A DNA stretch of 64,000 bases. It comes from Agrostemma githago. Taxonomy: Eukaryota > Streptophyta > Magnoliopsida > Caryophyllales > Caryophyllaceae. The position numbers and the translations under genes are program-made. The stretch spans positions 65,115,562 through 65,179,561 of the forward strand of contig OY288242.1 of NCBI GenBank assembly GCA_958450325.1, given 5' to 3'. This document shows positions 23,301-34,837 of this stretch, piece after piece; the first letter of the stretch is position 1; every line of letters begins with the position of its first letter. The notes beneath the pieces were generated by a model. That model did no database searches. It was not told the origin of the DNA and saw only the letters and a list, made by a program, of their open reading frames with translations.

Positions 23301-26300
23301 TTACACTCCCACAAAGATTCTTCTATTACGTTCCTCCCAGATGGCATAAGTGGTAGCGATAATACAACATAAACGCCATTGCTTGACCCAATTTTTCTTC
23401 CTCTTGGAGAAGTGTGCTCTCTTGATTTCCTTCCCAAGACTGTGTGGTCTCTGTGTAATCCCTTGCCAGGTATTAATACGAGTCATAACTCCATGAGAGT
23501 AGGTGCAATTGAAGAAGAGATGGTTAGAAGTCTCAACATCGGCTTTGCAAAGAACACATCTGTTGACAAAATGAAACCCTCTAGCTTGAAGAGCATCGAT
23601 GGTAGAGAGCCTTTTTTGTGTAGCTAATGTGGTGATGATACTGTGGCTAGGACTGCAGACTGGATTCCATATTGGCCCAAACACTGCTCTCTTAGGGAGC
23701 ATGATTCTGAAGTAGTCATAGGCTTTCCTTAAAGAGAAGCCTTTCCCGGTAGACCAACTCTGAAAGAGTGAGTTGGCCTTATCCTCCATTCCAACATCAG
23801 TAAGAATGGTCGATCTAACCGTCATCATACCTCTCCAGATCTCCGCATCGCTATCAATTACGGTCGCCTGCCATATGGAAGCTGAGCACATTTTGTAACC
23901 CCTAATCCATCTGGTCCAGATATTATCCTCCCTGAACAGAACTCTCTATATTAGTCTGGCAACAAGAGCTCTATTCCAGGCTGCAATATCCCTAAGGTGG
24001 AATCCTCCTTCCTCTCTAGGGGTGCAAGAGTCCTTCCACCTCTTAAACAACATTTTCCTAGCACCCTCACAAACACTCCAAAAGAAATCCTTGCACATTC
24101 GGTTAATCCTTTGAACCACAACAGCAGGAAGAAGAAAAGTTGATCCCTAGTAAGACAGAAGGCCCATAATGGTTGAGTTGATGAGCTGCACCTTTCCAGC
24201 ATAAGATAGATTTTTGGTGCTCCAGTGCTGAATTTTAGCTTTGATTTTTTGAAACAGAGCATAATCATAATCCTTGTTCTTGAGTCGTGCAGGGCTAAGC
24301 AGGATACCAAGATAACGGAATGGGAAATTACCTTCCTTGAATCCCGTGAAATTGAGAATATCAGTTTTAACCGAGGGAAGGACTCCACCAAATAAGACCT
24401 CCATCTTATGATTGTTTGCACAGAGACCCGAAGCAACAGCTTCCTCAAGGCATTGAGTCATATGCAAAACAGAAGGAACATCACCACGTGAAAAGAGCAT
24501 AAGATCATCCGCAAAGATGAGATGATTGAGTTTGATTTTAGTACACTTTGGGTGAAAAGAGAAATTGTCCTTCAGATGAACTCTTCGGAGAGTCCTGGAA
24601 AGCATCTCTATTGCCAAAACAAAAAGGTAAGGAGAGATGGGATCACCTTGTCTAAGGCCACATTTACCCTCAAAAAATCCAGTATGATTGTCATTTAAAT
24701 TAAGAGTATACCATGGAGTGGAGATCAGCATCATAATCCATTCTACAAAGGTGGGGGGGAAATTAAAAGCCCTCAATGTGTCACCAATGAAGTTTCATTG
24801 CAAGGAGTCAAACGCTTTGCGTATGTCGATCTTTAACAAGCATCTAGGAGAGATATGAGCACGTCCGTAGCGCTTGATAAGCATCTGAGAGACCATAATA
24901 TTATCAAATATATTACGACCTTGGGTGAAGGCAGATTGTTCTTGGCCAACAAGGGATGGAAGGACCCCTTTTAATCTATTTGCAACCACTTTGCTCATGA
25001 TTTTATAAATGGTGGTACAACAAGCAATAGGTCGGTAATCAAGAACAGAAGAAGGGACATCTTTCTTTGGGATAAGGGCAAGAACAGTGGTGTTCACCTG
25101 TTTTAGCATTTTGTTTTTTCCAAAACAATCTCTAATTGCATCACAAAGGTCATGCCCAAGGATGTGCCAAGCTGCTTTGAAATAACCAGAGCCAAACCCG
25201 TCATGACCAGGGCTTTTGAGCTTACCGATACTCCATAAAGCTGTCTTTATTTCCTGGTCAGAAAAAGGCAGTGTGAGCGTGGGATCTGGAGTGAGGCAGG
25301 GGCCTTCCCTAGCATCAGCATTCAGGGGACAAGTCTGTTGTTCTTTGCCCAGTAGATCAGTGTAGAAGGAGATGAATGCCTTCTCAATTCCTTGCTTGTT
25401 TGAGTGTTTCTGCCCCTGTGCATCAATGATCTGCCCAATATGGTTGATATTTTTCCTTTCTGCAATACGATTATAGAAGTATTTGGTACTTCCATCCGCA
25501 TCTCTAATGTGATGTGCCTTGGCTCTTTGGATAACAATGTTCAATTCATCAATCTGAAATTTACAATACATGGAAAGAAGTTCCCTTTCCTTATCAATTA
25601 TGCCCTGGTTGAGAGGGTCTTTTGTGAGGTGTTCCTGGCAGTTTAGGAGGTCTCTTTTACAGTCTTTGACTTTAGAATCCATCCGTGAGTACTCAGAATT
25701 ATGGAGGGTTCTAAGCACCGGTTTGAGGGAGTTTAGACGGGAAAAGAACCTGAACATTTTTGTGCCATAGAATCTGTTCTTACTATCTTCCTAGGCATGA
25801 GAAATAAGTGTCTCAAAATTTGGATTTGTAGCCCAGACGTTGAGGAACTTGAATCGCTGATGCCTTCTAGGATGAGTGGTAGTCAAAACAGTCTCCAACG
25901 GGGAATGGTCTGAAACTCCAGGAAGAAGGGCTTCCGCGAACGAGTTAGGGAAGACGTTTATCCATCTAGAGTTGACGAGAATTTTGTCCAGCCGAGACCA
26001 TGTACGTGTTGCATCATCTTGCTTGTTAGTTCAAGTGAATTCACAACCATGAGTATTGAGGTCCTGGAGCTCGCAATTGTTGATACAATTGTTGAAGTCG
26101 TCCATTTCAGTCTCCTTCGGTGGATTGGGCCCGATTCTCCCTTCCGCTTTCCGTATAATATTAAAATCACCCAATACAACCCATGGAGCTTGAATGGAAT
26201 GAGCCTGATTAACTAGTTCGTGCCACAGCTACTGTCTTATTCCACCATCATTACTCCCATAGATTATGGTGGTAATGATTTTGGAATTAGTAACTAAATC

Positions 26301-26578
26301 ATCGATGCTACAATGAATGAATTGAGCATGTTTACCAAGGATGGTGACTCTCACCTTTCTAGAGTTCCATATTAGCCAAATTCTGCCGTTGGGGTGGTGT
26401 TCATAGTTACATTCCAAAAAGACAAGTATCTATGAATTAAAGCCGCTGCCTTATGAGCTTTAACTCTAGTCTCGAGAAGACCCAAGAAGTCTATATTCCT
26501 ACTCCTAAGTTGGTTAGTCGCCTCATGGATTTTAAATCCTTTATTTGCCCATCTAATATTCCATGATTGTATTATCAT
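23301..26578 (-). pseudogene. LINE ORF2: endonuclease and reverse transcriptase, broken
   Basis: The N-terminus (SWNIRWANKGFKI, LLETRVK) is an AP-type endonuclease start at 26578; the rest of the endonuclease (26417-25760) is scattered over frames. From 25757 to 23301 a single frame holds the reverse transcriptase, broken by three stops: TGA near 24795 in the KAFDSLQ(W) motif, TAG near 24148, and TAG near 23950. RT motifs visible are LIPKKDVPSSVLDYRPIA, LKIDIRKAFDS, GLRQGDPISPYLF and the catalytic FADDLMLF (about 24500). The C-terminus carries the zf-RVT cysteine motif CVLCKADVETSNHLFFNC and IWEERNRRIF. Each stop falls where homologous plant LINEs have Trp, so each is a TGG to TGA/TAG change. 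Confidence 0.88.
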
Positions 26579-26686
26579 GAGACAGTTGGGTCAGGAGGAT
26601 CTTCTTCTCCCTATTTGTCCCATTTTCTAACAGCTGATCCACATCTTTGGTACTGTCTACTTGCAGTAATTCGAATGGGTTGCTTG

Positions 26687-27719
26687 TTACCACCATTTCA
26701 GCATTTTTTTTACCAGATTTTTTTCTGTAGTGACAGTAGGAGGCGGCTGAGTAACAGTTTCAGCACTTGGAACTGCAACTGGTTGTTGTATTACTCCCTC
26801 CTTCTCAATTGTGACTGACGGTTTCTCAGGTGCCTTTTTCTCCTTGTAAATAGCAGGTGCAACTACTGTTTTTTGTACGGTTCTGTTCTGTCGGCACTTG
26901 TCCTGTACGTGACCCAGTTTTTTGCAACAATGACAAAAGTGAGGTGGCCATTCATATTCAACTTTTTGCACAGTTCTTCCAGTAATTGGGTTATTAATAA
27001 CCACTTCATGGACTAGATTAGCTGCGACATCAACTTCAACCATTATTCGAGCAAACCCAAGTCGTTCTTTATAAGTAGTCACCTGATCCGCGCATATTGG
27101 GGTGCCAATTCTGCTTGCAATTTTGCTAAGCGCATTTGTGGTCCAAAGATACGGTTCTAGTTCCGGCAGGAGCACCCAAACCGGTACCTTAGACACACTT
27201 CGTATTTCCTGGGCAAAACTTGGGGTCCATTGTTTCAAGATGAGGGCATGTCCACCGATAAGCCAGGGGCCTTTCTCCAACGTCTCCTTCAATTCAATTT
27301 TGCTTTTGAACCTAAAAGAGAACCATCCCTTTTTGTAGTATTGGACTATTGGTTTTGTGACATGGTTCCAATTTTTACTGACAAAGTCTTCGACCTGTTT
27401 TACCTGAGGTTTTAACCCCAGCACCGTACCTACTAATGCATTGTTCCATATTTGAAGCTCCTCTTCCACATCTTCCATTTCAATGGAAATTTCATCATCA
27501 TCAACATCCTCATAATGATATACATTCATACCTGCTTGGGTTCTGTAGGAGAGTTGCCCAGCTTCCTTTGGTGTTCCTTTGAGGTTCATTTCCTGCTCCT
27601 GTCGGTAGTTGAGTAGTGGGTTCCCGTTTATCTTGTGTTGTTTCATGTGTTGCGTTCTTAAGCGCTTCATCCTCTACCTCTTTACCATGGTCTACCTCGA
27701 TTTCCTTTGATTTGATCAA
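26687..27719 (-). pseudogene. LINE ORF1: DUF4283 and CCHC zinc-knuckle protein
   Basis: Downstream of a frameshift near 27540 a frame of about 300 residues contains the DUF4283-like part (LQIWNNALVGTVLGLKPQ; KKGWFSFRFKSK; WTPSF) and a zinc knuckle CHCCKKLGHVQDKC near 26920. The upstream piece (27719-27510) supplies GSWATLLQN, the normal lead-in of this family, in another frame. ORF1 proteins of plant L1 elements bind the element's RNA. A proline/threonine-rich tail follows the knuckle. Confidence 0.82.
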
Positions 27720-27778
27720 AAAATCGAGTCAACACCGAATTTTTTTTTTTTTAGTTAGACTCCGACAAAAATGATGTT

Positions 27779-27945
27779 TTTCGCAAAAAAGTGTTTGTTA
27801 AAGGTTGTGTTTTACAAAAAATATTTATTAAATGTGTTTCGCAAAATATTTTTATTAAAATATGTGTTTCGCAAACTTTTTTTATTAAAGGTGGTGTTTC
27901 GCAAAGCACTTTTATTAAAGGTTGTATTCCACAAAAAATTCTAAA
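27779..27945. repeat. Minisatellite, about 28-bp unit, five to six copies
   Basis: Units of the form GTGTTTCGCAAA...TTTTTATTAAAG repeat across 165 bp with variation. In the plus frame they read as ...FIKGCVSQ...-like repeats and look coding only by chance. They lie immediately upstream of the LINE 5' end. Confidence 0.75.
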
Positions 27946-28712
27946 ATTAATAAAAAAAATTTGGACCAAGGTCTTGTTTTGGGCTTCACTTGGTGGAAGG
28001 GTGAGAGGAGGACCTCTTCCACCCTTTCTCCACCTTACCATGTGACATGTTTTATTGGTTAAATGGATGATAAATGATTTTTTTAATTAATGTGGAAAAT
28101 CAACAAAGAATAATATATATGTGTGAGACCATGGTGAAAGAAATGTGTTGATAAAGATAGAAAAGTTAGTATGGGTTTGATAAAGTAGGTTATGAATAAA
28201 AAATTGTATTTATATGTTGGACCTTGGCGAAGAAGACTCATGGATAAACATGGTTTTAGGATGACCCAATTGGATCATGACCTCTCCCTTCTGCTTGCTT
28301 GGGAGTGGTCTTATGTCAACCCATTGCCACACAAAATCAAAGTTGGTCTAATTTTTTTTATTAGTTTTTGGATTTCCACTCTTTTCCACACCTCGGTGAT
28401 TGGGGAGGTCAAGTACTAGAAAGAATGGTGACCAATTGAGCTCTTTAGTGGATGGGGTCATGATAATCTTCCTATTAATTGATGCTTAAGGTGACTCAAT
28501 TGAGTCATGACCGACCTCTCCCTCTGTCCACCTTGCTTGGAAGTGATCTTATAATGGGTGGGGTGGGTTCGAGGCTGGGTCGATCAATAAATGAGTTGGA
28601 TTAGGTTAGGAGGATCATTCTATATATGGTGATCGTGACGTGACATCTTAATTGAGATTTGATTTGAGAATCGTTTATTATCATCTCATCTCATTAAAGT
28701 TTGAAAAAACAG
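27946..28712. other. Intergenic DNA left of the nested MULE, no gene seen
   Basis: About 770 bp with mixed base content. Words such as GACCCAATTGGATCATGACC (28263) and GACTCAATTGAGTCATGACC (28493) form a diverged repeat pair about 230 bp apart. No ORF with a family match. Confidence 0.45.
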
Positions 28713-29560
28713 GGAAGATGATACACTTACCCAGCGTATATAACATTTTTCATACACGACTAATAAGAGTATGCTACATGTCATATATGATTTAACCAAA
28801 GATGATTAGTTCAAGGTTAGATTGGTAATTTTACATCTTTAGTTAAATTTAGAAACTTTGTATTTTTGTTGTTTTTCTTAATAAATACTTTTCATTTATT
28901 TTTATGACTTTTATTTTAGTTAGAAAAATTGTTAATCTTCTTTATTTTATATGTTTGCTTAATTACAAAGTATCATTTAATATTAGTTAGATTTTATAAA
29001 AAGAAATAGAAAATCATCTTGATTATTTTATTTAATTATTAGTTCATAGTTATTTTTTTTATATTAAAATGAAAAAAAAACACTTAAAGAACTGGATTAT
29101 TTTGTAAATTAAAATTAAAGATTCTAATTCTTTATTTAATTTTTTGTTTTTTCTTATTTTCATTAATAAAATAAAGTAGTCAAGATTATTTCCTATTTCA
29201 TTTTAAATGATAATAAAAACATGATTAAAATCTTTTTGAGTATAAAATATGTAAATTAAAATTTTGGAAACAAAATGATTCTACTAGTTAAAAAATAATC
29301 CCTAATTTATTCTTATCTTTGTTTTCGTTTCATTACCTCACATCTCAAAATTTTCCTCTTTATTTTTTTGTTCATTTATTTATTATTTCCATTTTTTTGG
29401 ATAACAACTACAAAAAAATATTTCCAAAATATTTTAAAAAATGTTGATTTTTGTGCTTAAAATGATTATATTTTTTAGTCAAGCCTTTTTTTTCGGAATT
29501 GCTAAATCATACACGAATTTTACTACGTTGTACACATTTTGTCATTTTTTCCCGTGTTTA
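28713..29560. repeat. Left arm of the outer MULE
   Basis: Inverted homologue of 41780-42434, ending near the shared CATACACGAATTTTACTACG block (29512-29535). The arm is about 200 bp longer than the right one because of extra A/T-rich sequence. The part at 29200-29500 also matches, inverted, the fold-back element at 22490-22800. Confidence 0.65.
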
Positions 29561-30131
29561 CCCTTCCCCTAAAACAAAATTTTCTAGGTTTTCTCTTTCA
29601 ATCAACTTAAGACAAAATAGCAAAACCTTTACGATTATCGAAAGCAATTCGGATATGGAACAAGTAACTTGAGTTTCATTGATTAGTTAATTACCTTGTC
29701 AATTCTGATTAATTCTACAATTATATCGTTAATATTGTCATTAATGTGGGATGTGGCTTTACCATTGTCGTTAATTAGGGTTTACTAATTACAATTTTTT
29801 TGTTAACGGTGATCAGTTGGATGCGTCGGTGGGTGGCGGTGGTCATCGACTTTAGTGGGGTGTGGTGGTCGATGGATGTGTCGTTCATGTCGACGATAAC
29901 AGTGGAGGTTTATGCGATTGGGGATTGGGGACATGCACAACTGTTGGGTGGTGATGGTGATGTTAGGGGCGGGTGACGGTGGTGTTGTCTTGGGGCGATG
30001 GTGGCCGTCATGGTGGTCAACAGGGAATTGTTAACGGGTGCCGTCTGGGGTGGTGGACTGGTGGTGGGCAGGGTGGGGTAGGGGATGAGGTCGGGAGGGT
30101 GTGTCCGTTCCTTTTTTTTCAATTATTATAC
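29561..30131. other. Sub-terminal region with G-rich block
   Basis: 29815-30105 is strikingly rich in GGTGG and GATGG words on the plus strand, unlike its A/T-rich surroundings. It could be a captured exon fragment or low-complexity sequence; no protein family is recognised in either strand. Confidence 0.4.
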
Positions 30132-30384
30132 TCCCTCTGATTGCCTATTTTCTTCTCTCTTTCCTTATTGGGCTGAGTTTGATTTTCTTCCCTCCTTCCA
30201 TTTAAGGAAAGTTTTTCATCCCTCACTAATTAATATAATATTCATCTCTCCTACTTTTTCACCCCACTTTTTCTCAATATTCCTCCATAATATTTCTTTC
30301 TCTTACTTTCTCATTCCACCTTCCATATTCTACTAATATAATACTCCATCCTTATTTTCTTCCCCAAAAATAAAGGGGAAGAAA
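30132..30384. mobile_element. Left part of a MITE split by the inner MULE
   Basis: Starts CTCCCTCTGATTGCCTATTT after TA. The matching inverted end AAAATAGGCAATCGGAGGG is not nearby but at 41669-41688, right after the inner MULE. The pair therefore marks a MITE of about 275 bp split near its right end by the 11.3-kb insertion. Confidence 0.6.
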
Positions 30385-31210
30385 AAAGAGTGTTGTTTTT
30401 GGTCGTCGGCATTTCAGCCAGATCGTCGGCGCTTTTTAATGTAAAAAACGATCATGTCCTTGCTTTAATTAGATTAGTTAACTAATGTAATGTAATTTTA
30501 GAAATTAATTAGTTAATGAAACTCGTTAATGAAGCGGTTTTTAATTTTTCAAACCGTTCCGTTATTATGTTATGAGTATTATTTTGTGGTTATTATATAT
30601 CCACTTACACCCCACTCACCATATTTAATATTATTTTCTCTCACTAAAAAAACCGTCTTTTTTTTTAGAAATCCGATTTTTCTAGAGACCCGACTTCGCT
30701 CGAAATGGATCGACCTGCGGTTAGTGCATTTTTTATTATATTATCTCTCCTTTTTTTCCTCTCTTTTGATTATAATTTGTGAGGAATGTGTGTTAGTTTA
30801 GCGTAAGAAATCGCATTTTGTTGTGTAACATTTCGTTTGCGTGCTCGATTTTCTTGTTGAAATCAATGTTGAGATCCATTTTCGTTGTTTAAAATAGAGC
30901 TGGAGCGCGGAAAATGGTCTTGGGCGCCAGTTTTGGACGCCTGGGGGTCTCATGGGCGCCAGTTTTGGGCGCCTGGGGGGTCTCTTGGGCGCAAGAAATT
31001 GGCGCCTGGGGAGTCTCTTGGGCGCCAAAAACTGGCGCCTGGGGGGTCTCTTGGGCGCCAAAAACTGGCGTCTGGGGGGTCTCTTTGGCGCCGGCTTTTG
31101 GCGCCTGGGCCTGTTTTAGGGCTTTTTTTTAATTTTTGTTTTACGTTATGCGTTACAATATCCGTATCGTTTGTTTTTGTTTTTCGATAAATGTTTATAT
31201 CGTGACTCGG
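30385..31210. repeat. Left terminal inverted repeat of the inner MULE
   Basis: Homologous, in inverted orientation, to 40670-41668. Contains the outermost GTCGTCGGCATTTCAGCC block, a diverged middle part with TATA-like stretches, the GGCGCC repeats, and the inner block with GTTTGTTTTTGTTTTTCGAT. It must supply the promoter of the transposase gene, and a possible untranslated or short coding first exon (ATGGATCGACCTGCG followed by GTTAGT, 30703) lies within it. Confidence 0.7.
30940..31112. repeat. GGCGCC minisatellite in the left arm
   Basis: Units of about 35 bp, TTGGGCGCCAGTTTTGGGCG or TTGGGCGCCAAAAACTGGCG, then CCTGGGGGGTCTC, repeat five to six times. Each unit pairs two GGCGCC-type palindromes 10-12 bp apart, able to form a hairpin. 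An inverted array of the same kind is at 40762-40915. Confidence 0.85.
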
Positions 31211-31863
31211 GTGTTGGTATTTAGAATTATTATTATGAAATTATACGAAATGTTTATATGTTTAGATTATTATTATGAATATTATTAGAATGATTATTAT
31301 GAAATTCTTGACTAAATGTTTTGGATGTTTAGTATCCGTATCATTTGTGTACGAAATTATGAAACTATACAAAAACTTAATTTCATAAAAGCGTTACGAT
31401 ATCCGTATCGATTTATTTCATTACTAGGCCAGGATGTTTAGATGTCTTGAATTATTATTATACGAAATGTTAATGAAATTTTAGCTTTTGTGTCACTGGC
31501 ACGTTCGTTAGTGGAGTATTCTTATGTACGAAAGTCGGGTTTCTCTGAACAGGAGATGTTTTTTTTAGGTCAGAGAAAACAAAACCCGCCTTTAAAATGT
31601 TTCTTATTTTGAATGTTTGATATTATTATGAGTATAAAAATTTGAGTTATATTTATCGTCATCGTTCGTTAGTGTAGTTATATTCGTTTTCATTGTGCGT
31701 TAGTGGAGTTATATTCGTTTTCATCGTTCATTTTTGCGGAAAATACTTAATAAAATCGTACTTGTTGGCCGCCAAACTATGTTTAGTTTCTACGTTTCTC
31801 AGTTTTTAAGTTTTAAATAGGGAAATTTGCTGATCGTCTGTTCTGTAACTAACCTGTAATATT
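31211..31863. other. Leader/intron region before the MULE transposase
   Basis: A/T-rich, with repeated GATATTATTATGA and TCGTTCGTTAGTG words and no coding frame. The run ending GTATCAG|GAGGAC (31878) could be a splice acceptor for the first recognisable transposase codons. Confidence 0.45.
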
Positions 31864-34513
31864 TTGTCGCTGTATCAGGAGGACTTTGGTGGCGACGGTA
31901 TTGACTATCGCGTTTGTTTTATTTTTGGGCCAGCGTTTGGTAGTTCGAACATGGCATTCAACTACGCTAACGAGATAGTTTTGGCTCTTGGGTTCACTTT
32001 GGTGAAAGCGAGCAACAAAACGCAGAGCAATGTGAACCCGAACCGTCTTGGTCAGAATTACTTTAAATGCAACCGTAACGAAAAACCGGGAGTAGGTTCC
32101 AAGAATTCTCAAAAGATTGGTTGTAAGTTTTGGGTGAAGACGTACGAGAGCTTAGACAGGGAACGATGGATTTTAGCCATCGGTCCATGTGGCATGCACA
32201 ACCACCCGTTACGGGTTCATTTATGACGGGCACATACGTCTAGCCGCCCTTGATGAGGCCGAGAAAGAGTACGTCCTGAACGGTCTTCGGGACCATTTGA
32301 CACCAGCCCAAATACACGAGGGCCTTCATCAGAGAAATCCGGAGAAAGCACGCCCCTCGATCGAGACGATATATAATATGGGGGCGAAGTTGAGGGCGGA
32401 GGCAAGGGAAGGTCATAATGCCATCGAGCAGATGATGGTACTAGCGCGTCGGGCTCTCTACGTCCACTTCTTCTTCGAGAACGAGATTACTAGCATCGTG
32501 GAACGTATATTCATGGCTCACCCTGAGTCCGTGAAACTGTTTCATACGTGGTCTTACGTAGTCACTATCGATGCGACCTACAAGACGAACACGTACGATA
32601 TGAAGTTAGTGGAGATGGTCGGGGTGACACCCGTTGGGAAACCATTTCTGATAGCCTACGCCCTACTTCGACATGAGGACACGTTGTCCTATACTTGGGT
32701 GCTTGATAAGTTGAAGCTGCTCATTGGGGACCGGGCACCGAACGTGATTGTATCGAATGTTTTTCCGGCTCCGCAGACCCAGAATCTGCTATGCACGTGG
32801 CACATATCTAACTGTGTAGAAAAACGTGCCTTGGAGAGGTTTGAGAGACAGAAAGACTGAGTAACGACGTTCATGCATGCAGTGTGGTACCCTTTCCCGT
32901 ATTCTACAAGTCTCGCGGACCTCCAAAGAAAATGGAACAACATGAAGGCGAAGTGGAGGCTGTCGGGAATTCCTCATTACATCGGTACCGTATGGCGTAA
33001 TTACCACCAATGGAATCACGCGCACACGGATCGAGTGCTCCACTTCGGCAACACCACCACATCCATCGTCGAATCTGCACTTGCGGCTTTAAAGAAGGCT
33101 CTTGGCACGTCGACAACTTCCTTAGATCGGTTGTTTGATAGGATTGACAGGCTAATTGGTCGTCAGCAGTCAAAACTACGGAAGAAGTTGGAGACCTCCC
33201 GCAGAAAGCGATCAACTACTCTACCCTCGATTTTCATGAACTTGAGACTCCGGGTAAGTCGTAAGGCGTTGAACTTGACGACTGAGGAACTGATGAGGAT
33301 GCACGAGTTGGTCGATCGAGTTTTTGATGACTGCCGGTGTGTACTGAGGACGTCCAAGGGTTTGCCGTGCGCATGTGAACTTGCCGGGTTGATGGCGCGG
33401 AATTTCGTAGTGTAGTTGACCGACGTGCATGTGTTCTGGAGGACGCTCGACTTCGCCGGGGAGAAGGTTATGCCCGTCAGCGACAAATTTCAGCTCGACG
33501 AGTTGATTGAGGAAATACGTCAAAGCGATCCAAGTATGTGGCGACATTACATTGACGTGTTGAATTCAGCATTACGTCCCGAGGAGTCAGGTCTACTTGA
33601 TCCTTCTCCGAACCTGAACCCCATAAAATCATCGGGGACAGGAAGGATGCTTATCGGAGTCGAACATGCGAGGAGGAGGTACGGTACCGCCGACACGGGA
33701 GCCACCTCGAGTCAGTAGGCTAGGACTACGCGCGCGTCAACGTCAGGGAGCAGTCAGTCGACCCGGAGCACCAAACCGCCCACACCTACCGCCAGTCAAT
33801 CATCTACGGGCACATGGCAAGGGCTACCGAACGCACCCCTGGAGGTTAACTACATGCAGGGGCCCTTCCGGTTCATTCGCGATCTTGTCGGTTTCATGTG
33901 TCCGTACCTCGTCGACTGGATAGATGTTATTGGGGACGGTCACTGCGGATTCCGTGTCATGGCTCATGCAGTATACGTTGACCAGTCCAGTTTTACTCGC
34001 TAGAGAATGGCGTTGTGGGAGCACATCCAGTCCCCCATGTACGACCGTCTGTACTTGTCCTACGATGAAGGAGGTCTCGAAGGCGCCATGACTCGTATAG
34101 GTACGACGACCCCCCTTCCGGTAGGCGAGGAGCATTATCTCCACGACTGCGATTTATACGGTTTTGTCACAATAAACAACTGGGTTATATGTCGAGTATC
34201 CTAATCCCTCGATTGTGGTACCTACTACCCATTGCGGGGCATGTTAGGTAACCATGTCCCGTTCGGCGTAATGTGGATAATGCACGTTGATCACGGGGGA
34301 GGTCACTGGGTTAGGTTGATAATGTCAGAAGATTGCCCGATGCCTCCTACACATTTCCTTTGGGCAGGCGCGATGGACGGTACTACGGTACATTATCCTT
34401 CCATTTTCCAGAATCGTCGCGACAGGTGGGTCACTGAGTGGAATGAGTACTTCTCAAGGTTCCCGATTGATCCCAATGCGCCTGGTGGTGTGAACAACCC
34501 TTTTACCTTTTAG
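31864..34513 (+). pseudogene. MULE transposase (FAR1 DNA-binding domain, MULE core) with OTU domain
   Basis: 31880-32226 holds a FAR1-type WRKY-like zinc domain (NYANEIVLALGFTLVKAS, CNRNEKP, IGCKFWVKTY, MHNHPL). A frameshift near 32220 moves to a frame that stays open to 34513 except for TGA 32858, TAG 33413, TAG 33716, TAG about 34001 and TAA about 34202. The MULE core shows VVTIDATYKTNTYDMKL (first catalytic Asp) and LLCTWHISNCV. The second catalytic Asp is lost: VIVS runs straight into NVFPAP, where homologues have about ten more residues. Next comes a SWIM-like CRCVLRTSKGLPCAC motif, then an OTU-type cysteine protease: DVIGDGHCGFR (Cys) and GGGHWVRLIM (His). OTU domains are known in some plant MULE proteins; their role is unknown. 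Without the stops it would be about 880 residues. Confidence 0.82.
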
Positions 34514-34837
34514 ACCAGTATTGTATAAATATTTTCGTGATCCGAATGAGTATAAATATTAGATTAGACTTGTCGTGTTTTATGTAAAACTTTTAGACCA
34601 GTATTGTATTTATTTGTAAATTTTTCGTAGGTACTCGCGAAATTATTTCTGAATTTAGTAAGCATGCGCGATGCTGCTGTTGTAGGGGCGACTGCAAATC
34701 TCGTAACGAAAATCCAATCTCACTAATAAGAAACAAACAAATGTCCAAATCATCTGAAACATAAAAAGAAACGAATATTCAGGAAGACATGAAATCCACA
34801 ACACTCCAAACATAAACAAATTACACATAAAAGTTAA
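34514..34837. other. Tail-to-tail gap between MULE transposase and PMD genes
   Basis: Only 324 bp separates the two convergent stop codons. It is A/T-rich and presumably holds both polyadenylation regions; TTTTAGACCAGTATTGTAT occurs twice (34509 and 34590). Confidence 0.6.

Larger units (their letters stand above)
23112..27745 (-). mobile_element. L1-type LINE, decayed, both ORFs present
   Basis: On the minus strand ORF1 (27719-26687) precedes the endonuclease/RT ORF (26578-23301). The 3' end is placed at a short A-run (plus strand ATTTTTTG at 23111-23118) about 190 bp beyond the last ORF2 codon. The 5' limit near 27745 is set by loss of similarity to LINE ORF1 and an A-run of 14. No target duplication was recognised. 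Confidence 0.8.

Noticed and set aside
23951..24448. 165-codon minus-strand ORF
   Set aside because: Off-frame relative to the LINE reverse transcriptase, whose frame continues through stops; the ORF has no match of its own.
27751..28045. Repeat ORFs with FIK..CVSQ pattern
   Set aside because: Frames through the 28-bp minisatellite.
30798..31190. ORFs reading APKRPPRRQFL or GVSWAPKTGAW repeats
   Set aside because: The repeats follow from the GGCGCC minisatellite in three frames, occur on both strands and again in the other arm, so they are not a protein.
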